DNA of 64,000 bases from Nissolia schottii (taxonomy: Eukaryota > Streptophyta > Magnoliopsida > Fabales > Fabaceae), in the NCBI GenBank assembly GCA_003254905.1, contig QANU01102472.1, positions 159,015 to 223,014 of the forward strand, read 5' to 3'. This document shows positions 23,051 through 34,570 of this stretch, in pieces; within the stretch, counting starts at the first letter, position 1, and the number at the start of each line of letters is the position of its first letter. A program made the position numbers and the translations under genes. The notes beneath the pieces were generated by a model. The model made no database searches, was not told the DNA's origin, and was given only the letters and a program-made list of their open reading frames with translations.

Positions 23051-24016
23051 ATGATGTTCAGTCTCCGCTCTGCTTCTGATATTGCTCTCCGTCTTCGTCA
23101 AAACTTGTCCGTAAGTTCAACCCTCTGCCTACCTCTCGGATCTCTGTCTTTTTTTCTTTCTTTTTTTCATATTCAGATCAAACTTTTACCCACCTCATCT
23201 CTTCTTAATTCTAAGGAGGATTTTGTCTTAGGGCTTTGTTTCGTAGTTTCAAGTTTATTAACTTTGCTCAGGTTTTCGTTGTGTCTCTTTTCAATTTCTC
23301 AGGCAATCGAGAAATAGCATTTTTTTTAAAAAGAAAATCTATAACTTTCTTGTATTGTGCAGCTTTGGGGTGTCAAAGGTGAATTTTCTTGTAGGGTTTT
23401 GTTTCTTAATTTCAATTTGATTAACTTTTGTAGTGTTTTCATTATGACTCTTTTCAATTTCTCGGCAATCAAGAAATTGGAATCAAGTTCACCATTTTTT
23501 TTTTTCCTTATATATTGTGCAGCTTTGGGGTATGCGTGTACAAAATATAAACATAGGAGGTGGTGTTGGAGGCGAAATCCCAGACAACAAGCGCCTTGAG
23601 TTTGCTCTTCAGCATATCCATGGCATTGGCCGTTCCAAAGCTCACCACATTGTGTGCGAGCTTGGCGTTGAGAACAAATTTGTCAAGGACCTAAGCAAAA
23701 GAGAGTTGTATTCTCTGCGTGAATTGCTTTCCAAGTACTTGATTGGAAATGACTTGGTACTTGTATAATCTTTCACTACTTGTTAGTTATGAGCATGTGA
23801 ATCCCTGCATTTGTTCAATGGTGTTTTAACATGTGTGGTTGATTGTTTTTTGCTTGCCATCAGAAAAAGTGTGTTGAGAGGGATGTGGGAAGATTGGTTG
23901 GCATTCAGTGCTACAGAGGGATCAGGCACGTTGATGGCTTGCCCTGTCGTGGCCAGCGGACTCACACCAACGCCCGCACCAGGAAGAGCCGGCCTACTTT
24001 TAGGGGAACTAGATGA
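23051..24016 (+). CDS. RPS13: Organellar ribosomal protein S13 (uS13), probably mitochondrial
   Basis: Small-subunit ribosomal protein at the subunit head, with bacterial-type S13 features. Exons 23051-23110, 23523-23756 and 23864-24016 join to 148 residues. The first exon gives a short, Arg- and Ser-rich presequence ([20 protein letters not shown]) of mitochondrial type. The body has [26 protein letters not shown], the helix-two-turn-helix region, and the C-terminal [26 protein letters not shown] signature. The body is closer to plastid S13 (NKRIEYSLQYIHGIGR) than to mitochondrion-encoded S13 as I remember them. That fits published work describing a rosid mitochondrial S13 derived from the plastid gene copy. 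A plastid location cannot be excluded from sequence alone. Intron 1 holds a duplication that includes the exon 2 acceptor. Confidence 0.9.
23219..23545 (+). repeat. 160-bp tandem duplication spanning the exon 2 acceptor of RPS13
   Basis: The stretch from about 23219 to 23382 resembles 23381-23545. Landmarks at a 160-bp offset are GTGCAGCTTTGGGGT (23357 and 23517), CTCTTTTCAATTTCTC and GGCAATC-AGAAA. The upstream copy therefore has a second acceptor (ag at 23361-23362) and the first bases of exon 2. Confidence 0.82.
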
Positions 24017-24413
24017 ATACTGCTCGTGCTCTTGATCTACAGATGAGTTGTGTTTTTGCTCAGCTATGACCTAATCAAATAAGTTTTGTTACAAGTTTAA
24101 ATAAGTTAAGCCAAACCAGGATTGAACTTTGCATATTCAATTACCATTGGCATGTTTTTCTTTCTTTCTTTACTGGAATACTGTTTTTTTTTTGTTTATC
24201 TCAGCCCATATTCTACTACCATTCTTGATGGAGGTCTTATTTTAGTTCATTAGTGATAGTTGAGATGCTTTTTTAATTTGAAAATTTCATTCATGTAAAT
24301 TTGATGAAAGAGGGAAATCATGTAAATTTGAAGGGAGAAAGTCGTGGAATTCTAACTGACTAAAAACTAAATAAATGAAACTTGACTAAATGAATACTAA
24401 CAGCAAAACTTCC
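24017..24413. other. 3' region of RPS13
   Basis: 3' untranslated sequence and AT-rich spacer; nothing else is seen. Confidence 0.5.
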
Positions 24414-24605
24414 TGTGTTGATCAACACAAGGTTGGTCAAATGGTAAGTAAGTTCGTCTCTTTCTTAAAAAGTTGGGTTCAAGACCACGGGGAGTAACAA
24501 GTTGGGATGGATAGAGATAGAGTTAGTCAATTTCATTAGTAATAGAGTACGAATACCAATGTAACGTCAATTTCATTAGTAATAGAGTACGAATACCGAT
24601 GTAAC
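24414..24605 (+). repeat. SINE-like sequence with palindrome and 40-bp tandem repeat
   Basis: The perfect 16-bp palindrome TGTGTTGATCAACACA (24414-24429) is followed by a tRNA-like pol III promoter pair: TGGTCAAATGG at 24434 and GGGTTCAAGACC at 24474-24485. It ends in two 40-bp direct repeats (24526-24565 and 24566-24605) that differ at one base. Probably a SINE or a relic of one; no flanking target duplication was found. Confidence 0.55.
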
Positions 24606-26519
24606 GAACAAAATTTCTTGTTTGTTCTAATATTTCTTGCTTTTAGTATTTGTGCACTTTAATTTTCTAACAATGGCCGCCTCTATATAAATAAATCATT
24701 TCAGTTGAATTTTTCAAATGACATTATATTTGATCTTTTATTGTTAATTGGAGAGGTGAGACTCATCCATAATATAAGTGACAAAAAATTTAATGATAAG
24801 ATATCAAACATACATTAAGCACATTTGTTTTAGTTTAAAAAAATTGATTGAAAAGTTAATTTTTTTTTTCCAGCAATGAAAAGGTTGAAAGCAATTTTTA
24901 TTTAGAAGTTACTTCATTTAGCTTTTGCTTAATAGTTAAAAACTTTTTTTTTAATTCTGATTATTTTTTAAAAAATCATTTTAATATATGAAAACTTTAT
25001 TTTTAATTAAAAAAAATTGTTGTTTCGTCAAATAAATTGAAACAAACGTACCCTTGAAAGGATTTATTTATTCTTGAATGTAAGATACACACAAGAGACA
25101 TCTTTATATAAATAGTATCAAATAAAGATATATAATATGAAGTTTTACAAATAATGCTTAAATATTTTAAATTTAATACATTTTTGCTTAAATGAAAGAC
25201 ATTACGATTGGTATAAAATTTGTTATCATTAGAATTACTGTATATTCCAAAATTTAATTAACAACAATTTACTCTTTTTAGAAGAGAAACTGAAGAGTTG
25301 CACTTAGATAATAAAAAAACTGAGTTTTGTATATGGATCCTACTTTATTGATCTAATTATATAAATCTCAATTTTTCTTCAAAAATGAAATTCTCATTTT
25401 GAAGTATTTAAATCTTTTTAATTTTTTTGGTACAAATTTAAACCTTTTAAATTGATAATAATTAAAAATTTTAACCACAAAACAACAATTTCATTATAAC
25501 AAATACAGAAGAAAAATAATTATGTAGCATAAATTACTCAAAAATCAATAGTGGGTCAAATGGGCAAGTATACAACACAATAGGGAAATTTAGCACTAAG
25601 GACCATTAAGCGGTGCTAATTAAGAAAAAAGACCAATAAATTTTAAATTATTAAGAATGATTAACTACATTTTTATTTAGAGAGAATGACAAAAAAAGTT
25701 ATTAGCACTTGACAATAATATCATTTATTTTATAGTTATAACAATTAAGAATTAGTGGTAAAGCTTCAAAACTCATGTCAAGAGGAATTGATTCTGTAAC
25801 CAACTGACCATGAGTATTGGAGCATCAAGTAATACCACCAAGTTGCATACATATTTGTGATGTGTATTTTTTTGTTTTTTTGGTAATAATAATTGTGATG
25901 TGAATTATTTTTAATTAACGTAGTTCTACATATTGATTTTGACACCTCTATATATGTTGTAGAAAGCCTTTGTAGGCACGCTATCAAATATCAATGATTC
26001 GACTATTTGTCTACTTATGTGACTTATGGAAGAATGTGACTTCATATAAGCGGTTCTTGAAAATCCTATTCATTTGGGATGAAGCTTAGGATAAAAGTAT
26101 ACTCTGCTAGTACTGGTCAAAAATATGAACATAAATTTTATTTTGTTTTTTAAAAAAAAAAGTTTAATTGTTATGCATTTTTTTCTCATGTAATAAAATT
26201 TAATTGGATAACAATATAATAAACATTATACTGTCAATATATAATAATTAAACTCTGACATTTGTTAAATTGGTTAGAGCACGGAAGGCAGCTAAGCCAT
26301 AAAATTAGCATTTTGTACAAAAACTACTTCAGCACTCGTCCTATTGATTATGGAGAGAAAATTATATTTAATTTGGATGTTAAACTATTGAATCGAGGAA
26401 AGTTTCAATTTTTTTGTTTAAATTCTCTAGTGAAAGGCAATGGAATGACAATAAGTTTATCCAACTTGCGTTTATCTTAGACACAGTAAGCCTAACTATT
26501 CAAGGGAAAGTACAATCAA
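24606..26519. other. Long AT-rich spacer
   Basis: No gene recognised. The ORFs near 25778-25987 and 26262-26480 have random-looking composition and no family match. Confidence 0.5.
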
Positions 26520-26591
26520 GTCGATGTAGTATAGTGGTAAGTATTCCCGTTTGTCACATGAGTGATCCGAGTTTAATCCCTGGCAACGGCA
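26520..26591 (+). pseudogene. tRNA-Asp (GTC) pseudogene
   Basis: 72 bases align end to end with plant tRNA-Asp and keep the anticodon GTC at 26553-26555 and the TAGTATAGTGGTAAGTATTC D-arm. Against the canonical gene as I remember it, nearly all differences are C-to-T or G-to-A. They break pairs in the acceptor, anticodon and T stems, and the T loop reads TTTAATC instead of TTCGATC, so it is unlikely to fold or work. Confidence 0.8.
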
Positions 26592-26759
26592 ATGTGAATT
26601 TTTTTGGTTATTTGGTCCAGGTTGTATAAGATGACAAATAAAATTGATAACTCTATCCACAATAGATGGAACTAATACATTTTGTGCTATACAAGGTATG
26701 AACAGGAAAAAGCAAAAGCAAGAAACAAAATCACATCATATAAGCTATTCTGTTGATCT

Positions 26760-27326
26760 TCATATCAATCCAGCCAACTCATAGTCATATATGCTGACCT
26801 CTTGATCAATCTGTGCATGCCAATTTAACGAGGGACTTGATTCAACCTCATTAAAAAGCAGTGACTCTAGATTCTGATATTCCCACAATGGATCAAGAGT
26901 TTGGCTTTTCACGAAGCCTTCCAAGACTACATCTTCCAAACGCATCTGGTTGTTGCAATATACTTGATCAAATCCTTCATTCAATATTGGTGCGATATTA
27001 TTATAGCATAACTCAGATAAGTCGGTTGTTGCTGCTCGATCAGTTTCCACCGAAACTTCAAAACTAGTATCAGTATTGTGGACCCTTTGAGCCTCAGCTT
27101 CTATTAGGGGGTGATTCTCAACCATGTTATTGGATTCCAAAGAAGCTGGAGATGAAGTGGTTGATGAGCTTCCATTGTTGCCAGTTAGTTCTTGGACTAA
27201 CTGCTTGAAGCTTGAGCTGTCAGTGATGTACACTTTTGGCCTCAGAACCTTGATCAAGTTCTTGAATTGTTGTCTCTCATTGTTCTTGGATATTTTCTGT
27301 GAGGCTTGGTTTAAATTCTTGCCCAT
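26760..27326 (-). CDS. VQ-motif protein
   Basis: Plant-specific regulator. VQ proteins bind WRKY factors or MAP kinase substrates and act mainly in the nucleus or plastid; the partner of this one is unknown. Single exon, 188 residues from MGKNLNQASQK. The core motif FKQLVQELTG lies at residues 40-49 and fits FxxhVQxhTG, preceded by the basic VLRPKVYITDSSS. The rest is acidic and Ser-rich, with a hydrophobic C-terminus (YDYELAGLI). The frame stays open to an earlier ATG at 27395, but a TATA box lies only 11-22 bp upstream of that ATG, so transcription would start close to or after it. The ATG at 27326 is therefore the likely start. Intronless, as is usual for the family. Confidence 0.9.
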   Translation of the reverse strand: MGKNLNQASQKISKNNERQQFKNLIKVLRPKVYITDSSSFKQLVQELTGNNGSSSTTSSPASLESNNMVENHPLIEAEAQRVHNTDTSFEVSVETDRAATTDLSELCYNNIAPILNEGFDQVYCNNQMRLEDVVLEGFVKSQTLDPLWEYQNLESLLFNEVESSPSLNWHAQIDQEVSIYDYELAGLI

Positions 27327-27405
27327 GGTGGTGATTTCTATGTGGTATATACAACTGGCACTTTGTAATAACCTACCACTTCTCGGAGGATTCAAGGAAG
27401 AGGTG

Positions 27406-27417
27406 TATAAATATATT
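27406..27417 (-). promoter_or_regulatory. TATA box of the VQ-motif gene
   Basis: AATATATTTATA on the minus strand, 80-90 bp upstream of the chosen ATG. The expected transcription start is near 27375-27385. Confidence 0.6.
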
Positions 27418-27419
27418 CA

Positions 27420-28842
27420 TTTGTATAGAAGATATGTATGAGAGGAGGTGGGAACAGAACAAGAACCAAGACATAAATAAACATTAGATGCTGAAATGAT
27501 ATTAATAATGAAAAAAAAGAAAAAGGGCTTGTGCTGAGTTTTGTATTTACATGGAGATGTGGATATAGGTCAATTCAATAAGAGGTTTTTTCATGAATAA
27601 CAATTAACAATGACGTGTAGTAATGGGAGATACATGTAATGTAGGAGGGCATTGAAGGCACGTAGCTTACTATTCAAGTAACATAAGACAAAGAGGACAA
27701 ATTCTTTCATCCTCATGAAAGACAAACATAATTTTGTACCATTAAAAGTGTTCAAAAATATAACAAATAATAAAACTTACAAGAACTTATGATAGAGATG
27801 ATATATGAATGATAAAATATTATCTTAAAAAAAAGGATAAGAATTTCTTCTTGAAAATACAAGAATTTCTTAGCAAAGCGTAGTTTAACTTTCTTTGAAG
27901 AAAAAAAGCGGAAAATTACCCTCTTTTATGTCTTTCTTTTATTATTAAAAAAAAAAAAAACAGTGAAGCTGGTTTCTAGCTAAGCATACATGACTTTGAA
28001 AACAAAAACATTTTTTACCATTTCCATAACTACGCAGTATGAACGCTTGTCCACATCACGTCACTATCATGCTCTCAAAATCTACAATTTTGGCATTGGC
28101 TGTCTATGGTTCAATTGAAAGGCCCACTAATTGAAAGGCAGTTTTGCTAATAATAATAAAATAAATAAATAAATAAATAAAAACCAGCTTTCATTCAATT
28201 AATTTGCCTGTATTATCTGACAGCGTAGCAGTTATACTATGATAGGTTAAACCAGATCAACTGCTGCACGAAGATGCCACAAACTTCAGAGAAAACTAAA
28301 TTCATGAATACCAACCACCAACAAAACTCTCTCTCTAAATAGGATGGCCCCCATGAATCAAATCATCTCACTGTGTCTTATTTTAAATTCTAAAAATTAA
28401 ATTCATGAATAATTGGATATATCACTAAATATAGTTTACATTTACATGAACGAAGCTTGAGGACAATAACACTGTAGATAAGACATGAGAAACAATAAAG
28501 TGGATGAGGATGACCATTAATCTTAGGGAGTATACTACAGCACTTGTTTCTGTCTTCCAACAAAGAGCTACATTTCTCTACACTGAATATAACAACAAAT
28601 AATCAGCAATCTCAAGATCTGATTAGCCAACAACCGTAATTCCACAAAAAAAAAATTGAAAAATTTAAATAAAAAAAACCTATTAAATCGTTTAAAACCT
28701 TTGTACCTCTCTGCTTGCTAACCGAAGTCGCAGGCCTTTTCCTTATGTTTCCGCAACTAAACCTTTTTCAACAACTTTCAAGCAGCAATCTTGAAGTTAC
28801 TGATGTGGTTTAATTTGATATACTACAAACTGTCTTTTTGGA
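27420..28842. other. Spacer between VQ gene and COG5
   Basis: Contains the VQ promoter and the COG5 3' untranslated region. There are AAAT tandem repeats around 28150-28183. No further gene. Confidence 0.5.
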
Positions 28843-31800
28843 TCAAGACTTTGGTGTAGCATGAGTTTTTTCGACCAATGACGAACCAAGTTGAAGCATA
28901 AGAGGATAAACAGGGCTGAACTCCTTATCTCTTCTGCTTCTCACAGTTGAAGCATAATCATCAAGTGTTGCTTTGATGCCCTTCCAGATTTGGTCCTCCC
29001 CTTGAGAATCTAGCCACAATGAATATTGCAGTGGTGTCAGTTTGTTTCTTTGCAGTGGTGACTGCAATTCTTCAGGACCACGTGTATATAGATGATGAAG
29101 TATGACATTCGGCGGCAGATCTTGAATAAGAGGAGATGATGCAAACTGGGATGTTTCCAAGAAAATAAGTGGACGAAATGCTCTAAGAGCTCGATATGGT
29201 GCACCAAGTTGTTCCACTGGGAACAAACTTTGGCCCACAGCTAACTCCAATTCAGCCATATCCCTAGCCATCCTCAACTTGCCTGATTCTGAAAGTGGTC
29301 TGACGAGAGAAGCATGTCGGATAAAGAATACTAGAACACGTGAAGCCATACTTTGGACAAGCCTGGTACATATGTTCTCTGTCCCTGGAGCCGAACTAGT
29401 TCTGGAAGGCAACAACTTGGATAGAAACTCACTGCGGAAGTGAAGAATACACCTCTGGAGCTCCTCCATGTAAGGTGACGAGTTGTTGTCCATTGCAGCA
29501 TCCACCCCAAGCACTCCAAAGTTTTGGTCGTGTATTTGCAATATGCAAGACTCAAGACGATCAAGCATTGTCTGGAATAAAGATGTTACTGAGTCGCATG
29601 CAACGCCATATATCGCGCCTAGTGAGGCAGACAAGACGTCTGCAGCGATACTGGGCATTCCTTTAAGCATAGATGATATTTGTGAATGAACATCTTGCAG
29701 ATGCTGACATAACATGAAGTTTTTGAGCTGTGCTGGTGTTGCAGGACCACTTACTTGACGTGATTCAGGGCCGGTGGATATCTGCCATAACAGCAAAAAT
29801 AAATAATTACAAGAGTAGACGGCTAGACGCCGATTTAAAAGATCTTCCCTCTTATGAATAGAATGGCCTTTAGTTTCCAGAAGCAAGAAAGAAAATCAAA
29901 CAACTTTAGGTTCCAGACAAACCATACAGCAACAGCAATTTTTACATTACTAAGTACAAACCCGCAAACAAAAATTAAAAAGTTAAAACAAAAATGATCA
30001 TGAGTCTCCCCATTAAGAATAATGACATTGTAGGTTCCAGACCGCTGAAGTGTGCATCTCTTCTATCAACCCCTCAAAGCTGAAGAAAGCACCAGTTAAA
30101 CTAAACTTCGCTAAAATTAAACACACCTTCAAATATAGAAATTTAATCACAAGACTAAGGGCAATGAGGACCAAAGTTACTTGCTAGACCACTTGATCAA
30201 CCAAGTTTAGATATCACATCGAAGAACCAATCAAAAATCACTAAAATCTTCAGGTGTCTAGTGTCTACCATTTAAAATTACCAGACCTTGGTAAACATCT
30301 AACCTAAGTCATTAGGTCTCGCTATATTGTGACAACTTGAGGTAATAGTCTGTAAAATGAATGATTGGTGTTGCCAAAACACTAATAAGTTAATAACCTG
30401 ATGAAGATAAAACTGATTAAGTCAAGCCATTAAAAAGCTTCCAATAACTACTATGTGACAACAGTAATGAAACTTGCAGCACAATACACACGTGACTCAT
30501 CCATGAAAAGGCATACAATTGACATCCACTGGTATATGCTTGCAGTTAACAATTTCGCAATTAGTTGTAGTTAACATGATTTTCTTTCTTCGGTTTGTCC
30601 CTTATTTCATTATATCAAAATAAATTTCTTTCTAGGCCAATAAAACTAGTACTTAAATACAATAATATTTCTGTTTTTTTAGTTTACCTGGTATTCAGCA
30701 CGTTCAGCAAGGAGAAGCAAAACCTTGCCAATTTCACGCAAAACAAGAAGAGTCAAGCGTGCATCCATCTGAACAGCTTCTATCTCTTCCTGAATTCGCG
30801 ATATAATTCTCGATATTTGTTCCTTGGATGGAACACTTCCACGACTTGACATGGGAAATACAGAATTCACAAGATCTGAAAGGCGACTCAAGCAGTGGGC
30901 TAAGAATGCATTCTGGAATATTTCGACAGACGAGACTATCTGCTCTTTTCCACTTGAATTGATAGCTGGTAACACTCCTTTCACATCTGTGTCACGTGAA
31001 ATTCTGTCAAGAAGATTCTCTATCATGGAGTAAAGCTTTGGATATCCCATTGTAAAAATCTCTTTAACAAAACTTGATGCAGTGAAAGCAGACTTCATTT
31101 GGCTTGCAAAAGCCTTCGCAATGGCCTCCCAGACTCGATCTGTTAGCATGGGATCACCTTCCTATGCAACAGCAGTCAATGTTAGAAAATGATTTTAACA
31201 AAACCAATTAGGAAATACAAAAGTGCAAACAATATCTGTAAGAACTCAATGTTCTGCAGTTAAGAACTCAATACAGTTAAAATACAATAGACCCTGAAAA
31301 GCAAAAACACCAAAACCGCTACGAAGTCCATTGAAGTGGTTCCTTTGCATATTATAACATGACATTGGACAAAAAAAATGTTATAAAAAAAAATTCAATG
31401 CAACTTCTTAGTACATTATATTGATAACTTCATTCCAAAATGACTTCATAAAGTAGAGTTTCAAAAGATTTTGTAAGTCATAACTATCTTCATCCAATTC
31501 AACAAAATCCATTAACCCAAATTGATAATTATTAACTCACTTGAGCTTTTACATTGACTGGAGCAATAATCCATTTCTTCCATCTAGGAATAGTGTCACA
31601 CAAAATAATAGCTCCCATCCCATAACTAAACGCTACATTAAATAATGTGGAAATTCTATAAATGCAGTAACTACAACTTCAATTTGCTAACCCAAAAAAT
31701 TGGCTACCTTAACCTGACAAAATCCCAGAATTTTTTGAAAGCCAAAGGGCATTGGGTAAATCCACACTGCAAGAGAAGCATCACTACCTAACCAGTTTAA

Positions 31801-33114
31801 TGAATCAGAGTACTATTTTCCATTTACATTCGCCATTCAGAGCACCAACAAACACATACTTCCATCATGCACAAAAGCTACAAATCCAGCTAAACACAGA
31901 ATGTTACTAATAAACTAGGATTACAAAAGTTCACAAAGAAGAAAAATTCAACCCATCACCCTTACCTGAATGACTTCATCAAGCAGCAAAACGTGCGTAA
32001 ATGGATCGCGTTTCTTGGACAGCACCCTCTGCAAATGCCACACCGCCACAGCAATGGAATGAAGCTGATCCATGCAATTCCCCAGCCTCTGCCACAGCGC
32101 CTCCCTCGCCTTCACCCCTCCACCGATCTGCGGCGTAGCGCTTCCCTTAATTCCGCCGGGACCGAACCCTCTGCCACCGCCGGATCCCGAAATCGCCTTC
32201 ATATCCAACGCCACACTCACACTCCTCGCACCCAAACCCTTGTACTTGTTGATCACCTGCTCCACCGTAGCCTTCAATTCGCCGAGATTGTAGAAAACCT
32301 GCAATCCAGTTCCAACCTCCGCTTGATTCAAACCTTCCATTCCTCTTTCCAGAACCTTCATTGCCTCGCTCCGAAGCCGATCGCCGGTTTCCCTGACCCA
32401 ACGGAGCTCCTCGTCAACGGCGTCGATTCCTGTGAGGTCGTACTCCTCGCAGAGGGACAAGATCTCGGCGTGGAGCTGCGCGGCCTTGGCGAGATCGAGC
32501 TTCTCGAGGTCCGGCGCGGCGGCGACGAGGTCACGGAACTTGCGGGAGAGGCGGACGGCGCGGATGGAGTGCTGGAGGAGCTCAGCAGTGCGGTGGAGGT
32601 TGTCGAGCTGCTCGGTGGCGGTGGCTATAGATCGGTGGGGGTCGGAGAGCTCGGATCGGAGGCGGCGGAGGGAGGAGTGGAGGGAGGAGAGGGAGGATCG
32701 GAGGGTGGAGAGTGCGGATGTGGCGTGGTGGAGGGATGAGAGCTGTGCGAGGAGGTCTGAGTGGCGGGAGAGTACCTCGGATCGGAGCTGGTTGTCTAAG
32801 AGGCGGATGGCGTGGTGGAGCTTCTCGGCGGTGGATGCGGGGGAGCCGGAGGAGAGTGCGGCGGAGGAGAAGGAGGTGGATGAGAAGGAGGGGGAGAGGA
32901 AGGCGGAGAAGACGGGATCGGAGGCAAAGGAGTCAAGGGCGGAGATGGTGGTGGTGGTGGCGGAGGAAGGGATGGAGGGAGAGGATGGAGTTGTGGCGGT
33001 TGCGGTTGCGGTGGCGGTGGCTGAAGAAGGGTTCTTGAAAGTTGAGAGGCGCTGGAGTGAGGAGGCTGTGGAGGAGAGCGGTGATCGTGACGGCACTGCC
33101 GCCGGTGACGCCAT
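28843..33114 (-). CDS. COG5: Conserved oligomeric Golgi complex subunit 5
   Basis: Subunit of the COG tethering complex, which acts at the cytosolic face of the Golgi in retrograde vesicle traffic and keeps glycosylation enzymes in place. Exons on the minus strand at 31966-33114, 30688-31161 and 28843-29781 join in frame to 853 residues. The N-terminus is a Ser/Thr/Ala-rich low-complexity region with an Ala-Thr repeat. Next come SALDSFASDPVFSAFLSPSFS and a coiled-coil region (RLLDNQLRSEVLSRHSDLLAQ). Exon 2 starts EGDPMLTDRVWEAI. Exon 3 has ASRVLVFFIRHASLVRPLSE and the C-terminal DKEFSPVYPLMLQLGSSL, both strong COG5 signatures. The start MASPAAVPSRS was preferred to an upstream in-frame ATG at 33321, which would lie in the promoter-like region. 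The length is close to Arabidopsis COG5. Confidence 0.95.
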
Positions 33115-33254
33115 CGTGTTTGGTGTTTTGTTATTCCCTTTCCCCTTCGGCTCAGAGGGAAGGAAGTTGGTTTTTTTTGTGTTTTGATGAAAGCAGAAGA
33201 AGAAGCTACTAAAGCTAAAGCTACTCTTTGCTCTGCTCTTTCTTTTTTTATTAT

Positions 33255-33370
33255 TTATGTTTGTAGGCCCAATGGTCATTGTATTTTTGGACTTGGGTTT
33301 ATGATCGAAGGCAATAACCATAGGCCCAATAATTTTTCTATATATTTTCGTACCTCCATATGGGCTTGCT
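33255..33370 (-). promoter_or_regulatory. Site II cluster in the COG5 promoter
   Basis: TGGGCY motifs at 33266-33271 and 33323-33328 (TGGGCC on the minus strand) and at 33361-33366 (TGGGCT on the plus strand). They lie 150-250 bp upstream of the COG5 ATG, where such housekeeping motifs are expected. Confidence 0.5.
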
Positions 33371-33639
33371 TAGCATAGCTAGCTAACTTTTCCTTTGGTC
33401 AACAAGAGGTGTCATTGGCCAAAAAAAAAAAAAAACCTAGAGGTGTCAAAATAGAGAATCTTCCCCGGTTAGGTCTATTCTCAATGGGCCTAACAGCATC
33501 AGGGCCTCAAAAAGTTCACAGGGCTAAAAAGATCCATATATAAGAAGCTCACTAGGTTGTAAGTCCACAGGGTCAAGACTAACCCGCTGGTATGGCCTAA
33601 GGAAAAAATTATTATTTTTTCTCTTTTTTTAAATTTTTA

Positions 33640-34570
33640 ATGTGGGCCCACCGATCAGCTCTACTTAATGTCATCGGCCAACTCAAGTCGATGTGGCCCA
33701 AAAGACCAAAAAAGTCTATGAGCTTAGCCTCACACTTAAATTTTCTTTTCTTTTTTTGTTTTTATGCTTTAAAGCTGACTAACAAATCGCTTAATGTTAC
33801 TGGCCAACTTAGGCCCGTGCGGCCCATGGCTTGACCTCACACTTAATTTTTTTTCTTTTTTTCTTTTTATGTGTTAAAGCTAGTTAGCAAATCGTCTTAA
33901 CTTTATCGGCTCGGGCTTATGGGGCTCATGGGCCTGTCCTCACACTTAAACTTTTTTTTATTATTTTTTAAAGCTAGTTAGCAAATCAACTTAAAGTTAC
34001 AGGTCAAATCGGGTCGATGTGGCCCACGAGCCCAAAAAGACTCATCGGCCTAACCCTACACATAAAATTTTTTTTATCTTTTTTTTTAATTTTTATACTT
34101 TAAAGCTAACTAACAAATCGCTTAATGTTACTGGCCAACTTAGGCCCGTGCGGCCCATGGCTTGACCTCACACTTAAATTTTTTTTCTTTTTTTCTTTTT
34201 ATGTTTTAAAGCTAGTTAGCAAATCGTCTTAACTTTATTGGCTCGGGCTTATGGGGCTCATGGGCCTGACCTCACACTTAAACTTTTTTTAATTATTTTT
34301 TAAAGCTAGTTAGCAAATCACCTTAAAGTTACAGGTCAAATCAGGTCGATGTGGCCCACGAGCCCAAAAAGACTCATGGGCCTAACCCCACACATAATTT
34401 TTTTTTAATCTTTTTTTCATTTTTATGCTTTAAAGCTGATTAGCAAATCGCCTTAACGTTATCGACCTACTCGGGCTTGTGGAGCCCATGGGTCTAGCCC
34501 CCCACACTTGCATTTTTTTTTTGTTTTTATACTTTAAAGTTAACTAGCAAATCGTGTTAGCTTTATTGAT
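33640..34570. repeat. Higher-order minisatellite, about 330-bp period
   Basis: Basic units of about 95-130 bp contain CACACTTAAA, a T-rich run, TTTAAAGCTAGTTAGCAAATC and a GGCCCATGG-like box. The AGCAAATC/AACAAATC landmark falls at about 33783, 33886, 33980, 34112, 34218, 34312, 34442 and 34546. Every third unit matches best: the distances 33783 to 34112 to 34442, 33886 to 34218 and 33980 to 34312 are all 329-332 bp. So triplets were amplified as a block after the single units had diverged. Weaker related sequence (GGCCCA, GGGCCT) extends back to about 33470. Confidence 0.85.

Noticed and set aside
31993..33187. Long plus-strand ORFs opposite COG5 exon 1
   Set aside because: These are shadows of the GC-rich, Ser/Ala-coding COG5 exon; their Arg/Glu-rich composition is an artefact of the antisense frame.
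33115..33321. N-terminal extension of COG5
   Set aside because: The upstream in-frame ATG lies within the region of Site II motifs, and the added sequence is low-complexity Ser/Phe/Lys.
33640..34570. CRISPR-like array
   Set aside because: Regularly spaced similar words occur, but units are long and diverged, without constant short repeats and unique spacers, and the DNA is plant nuclear.
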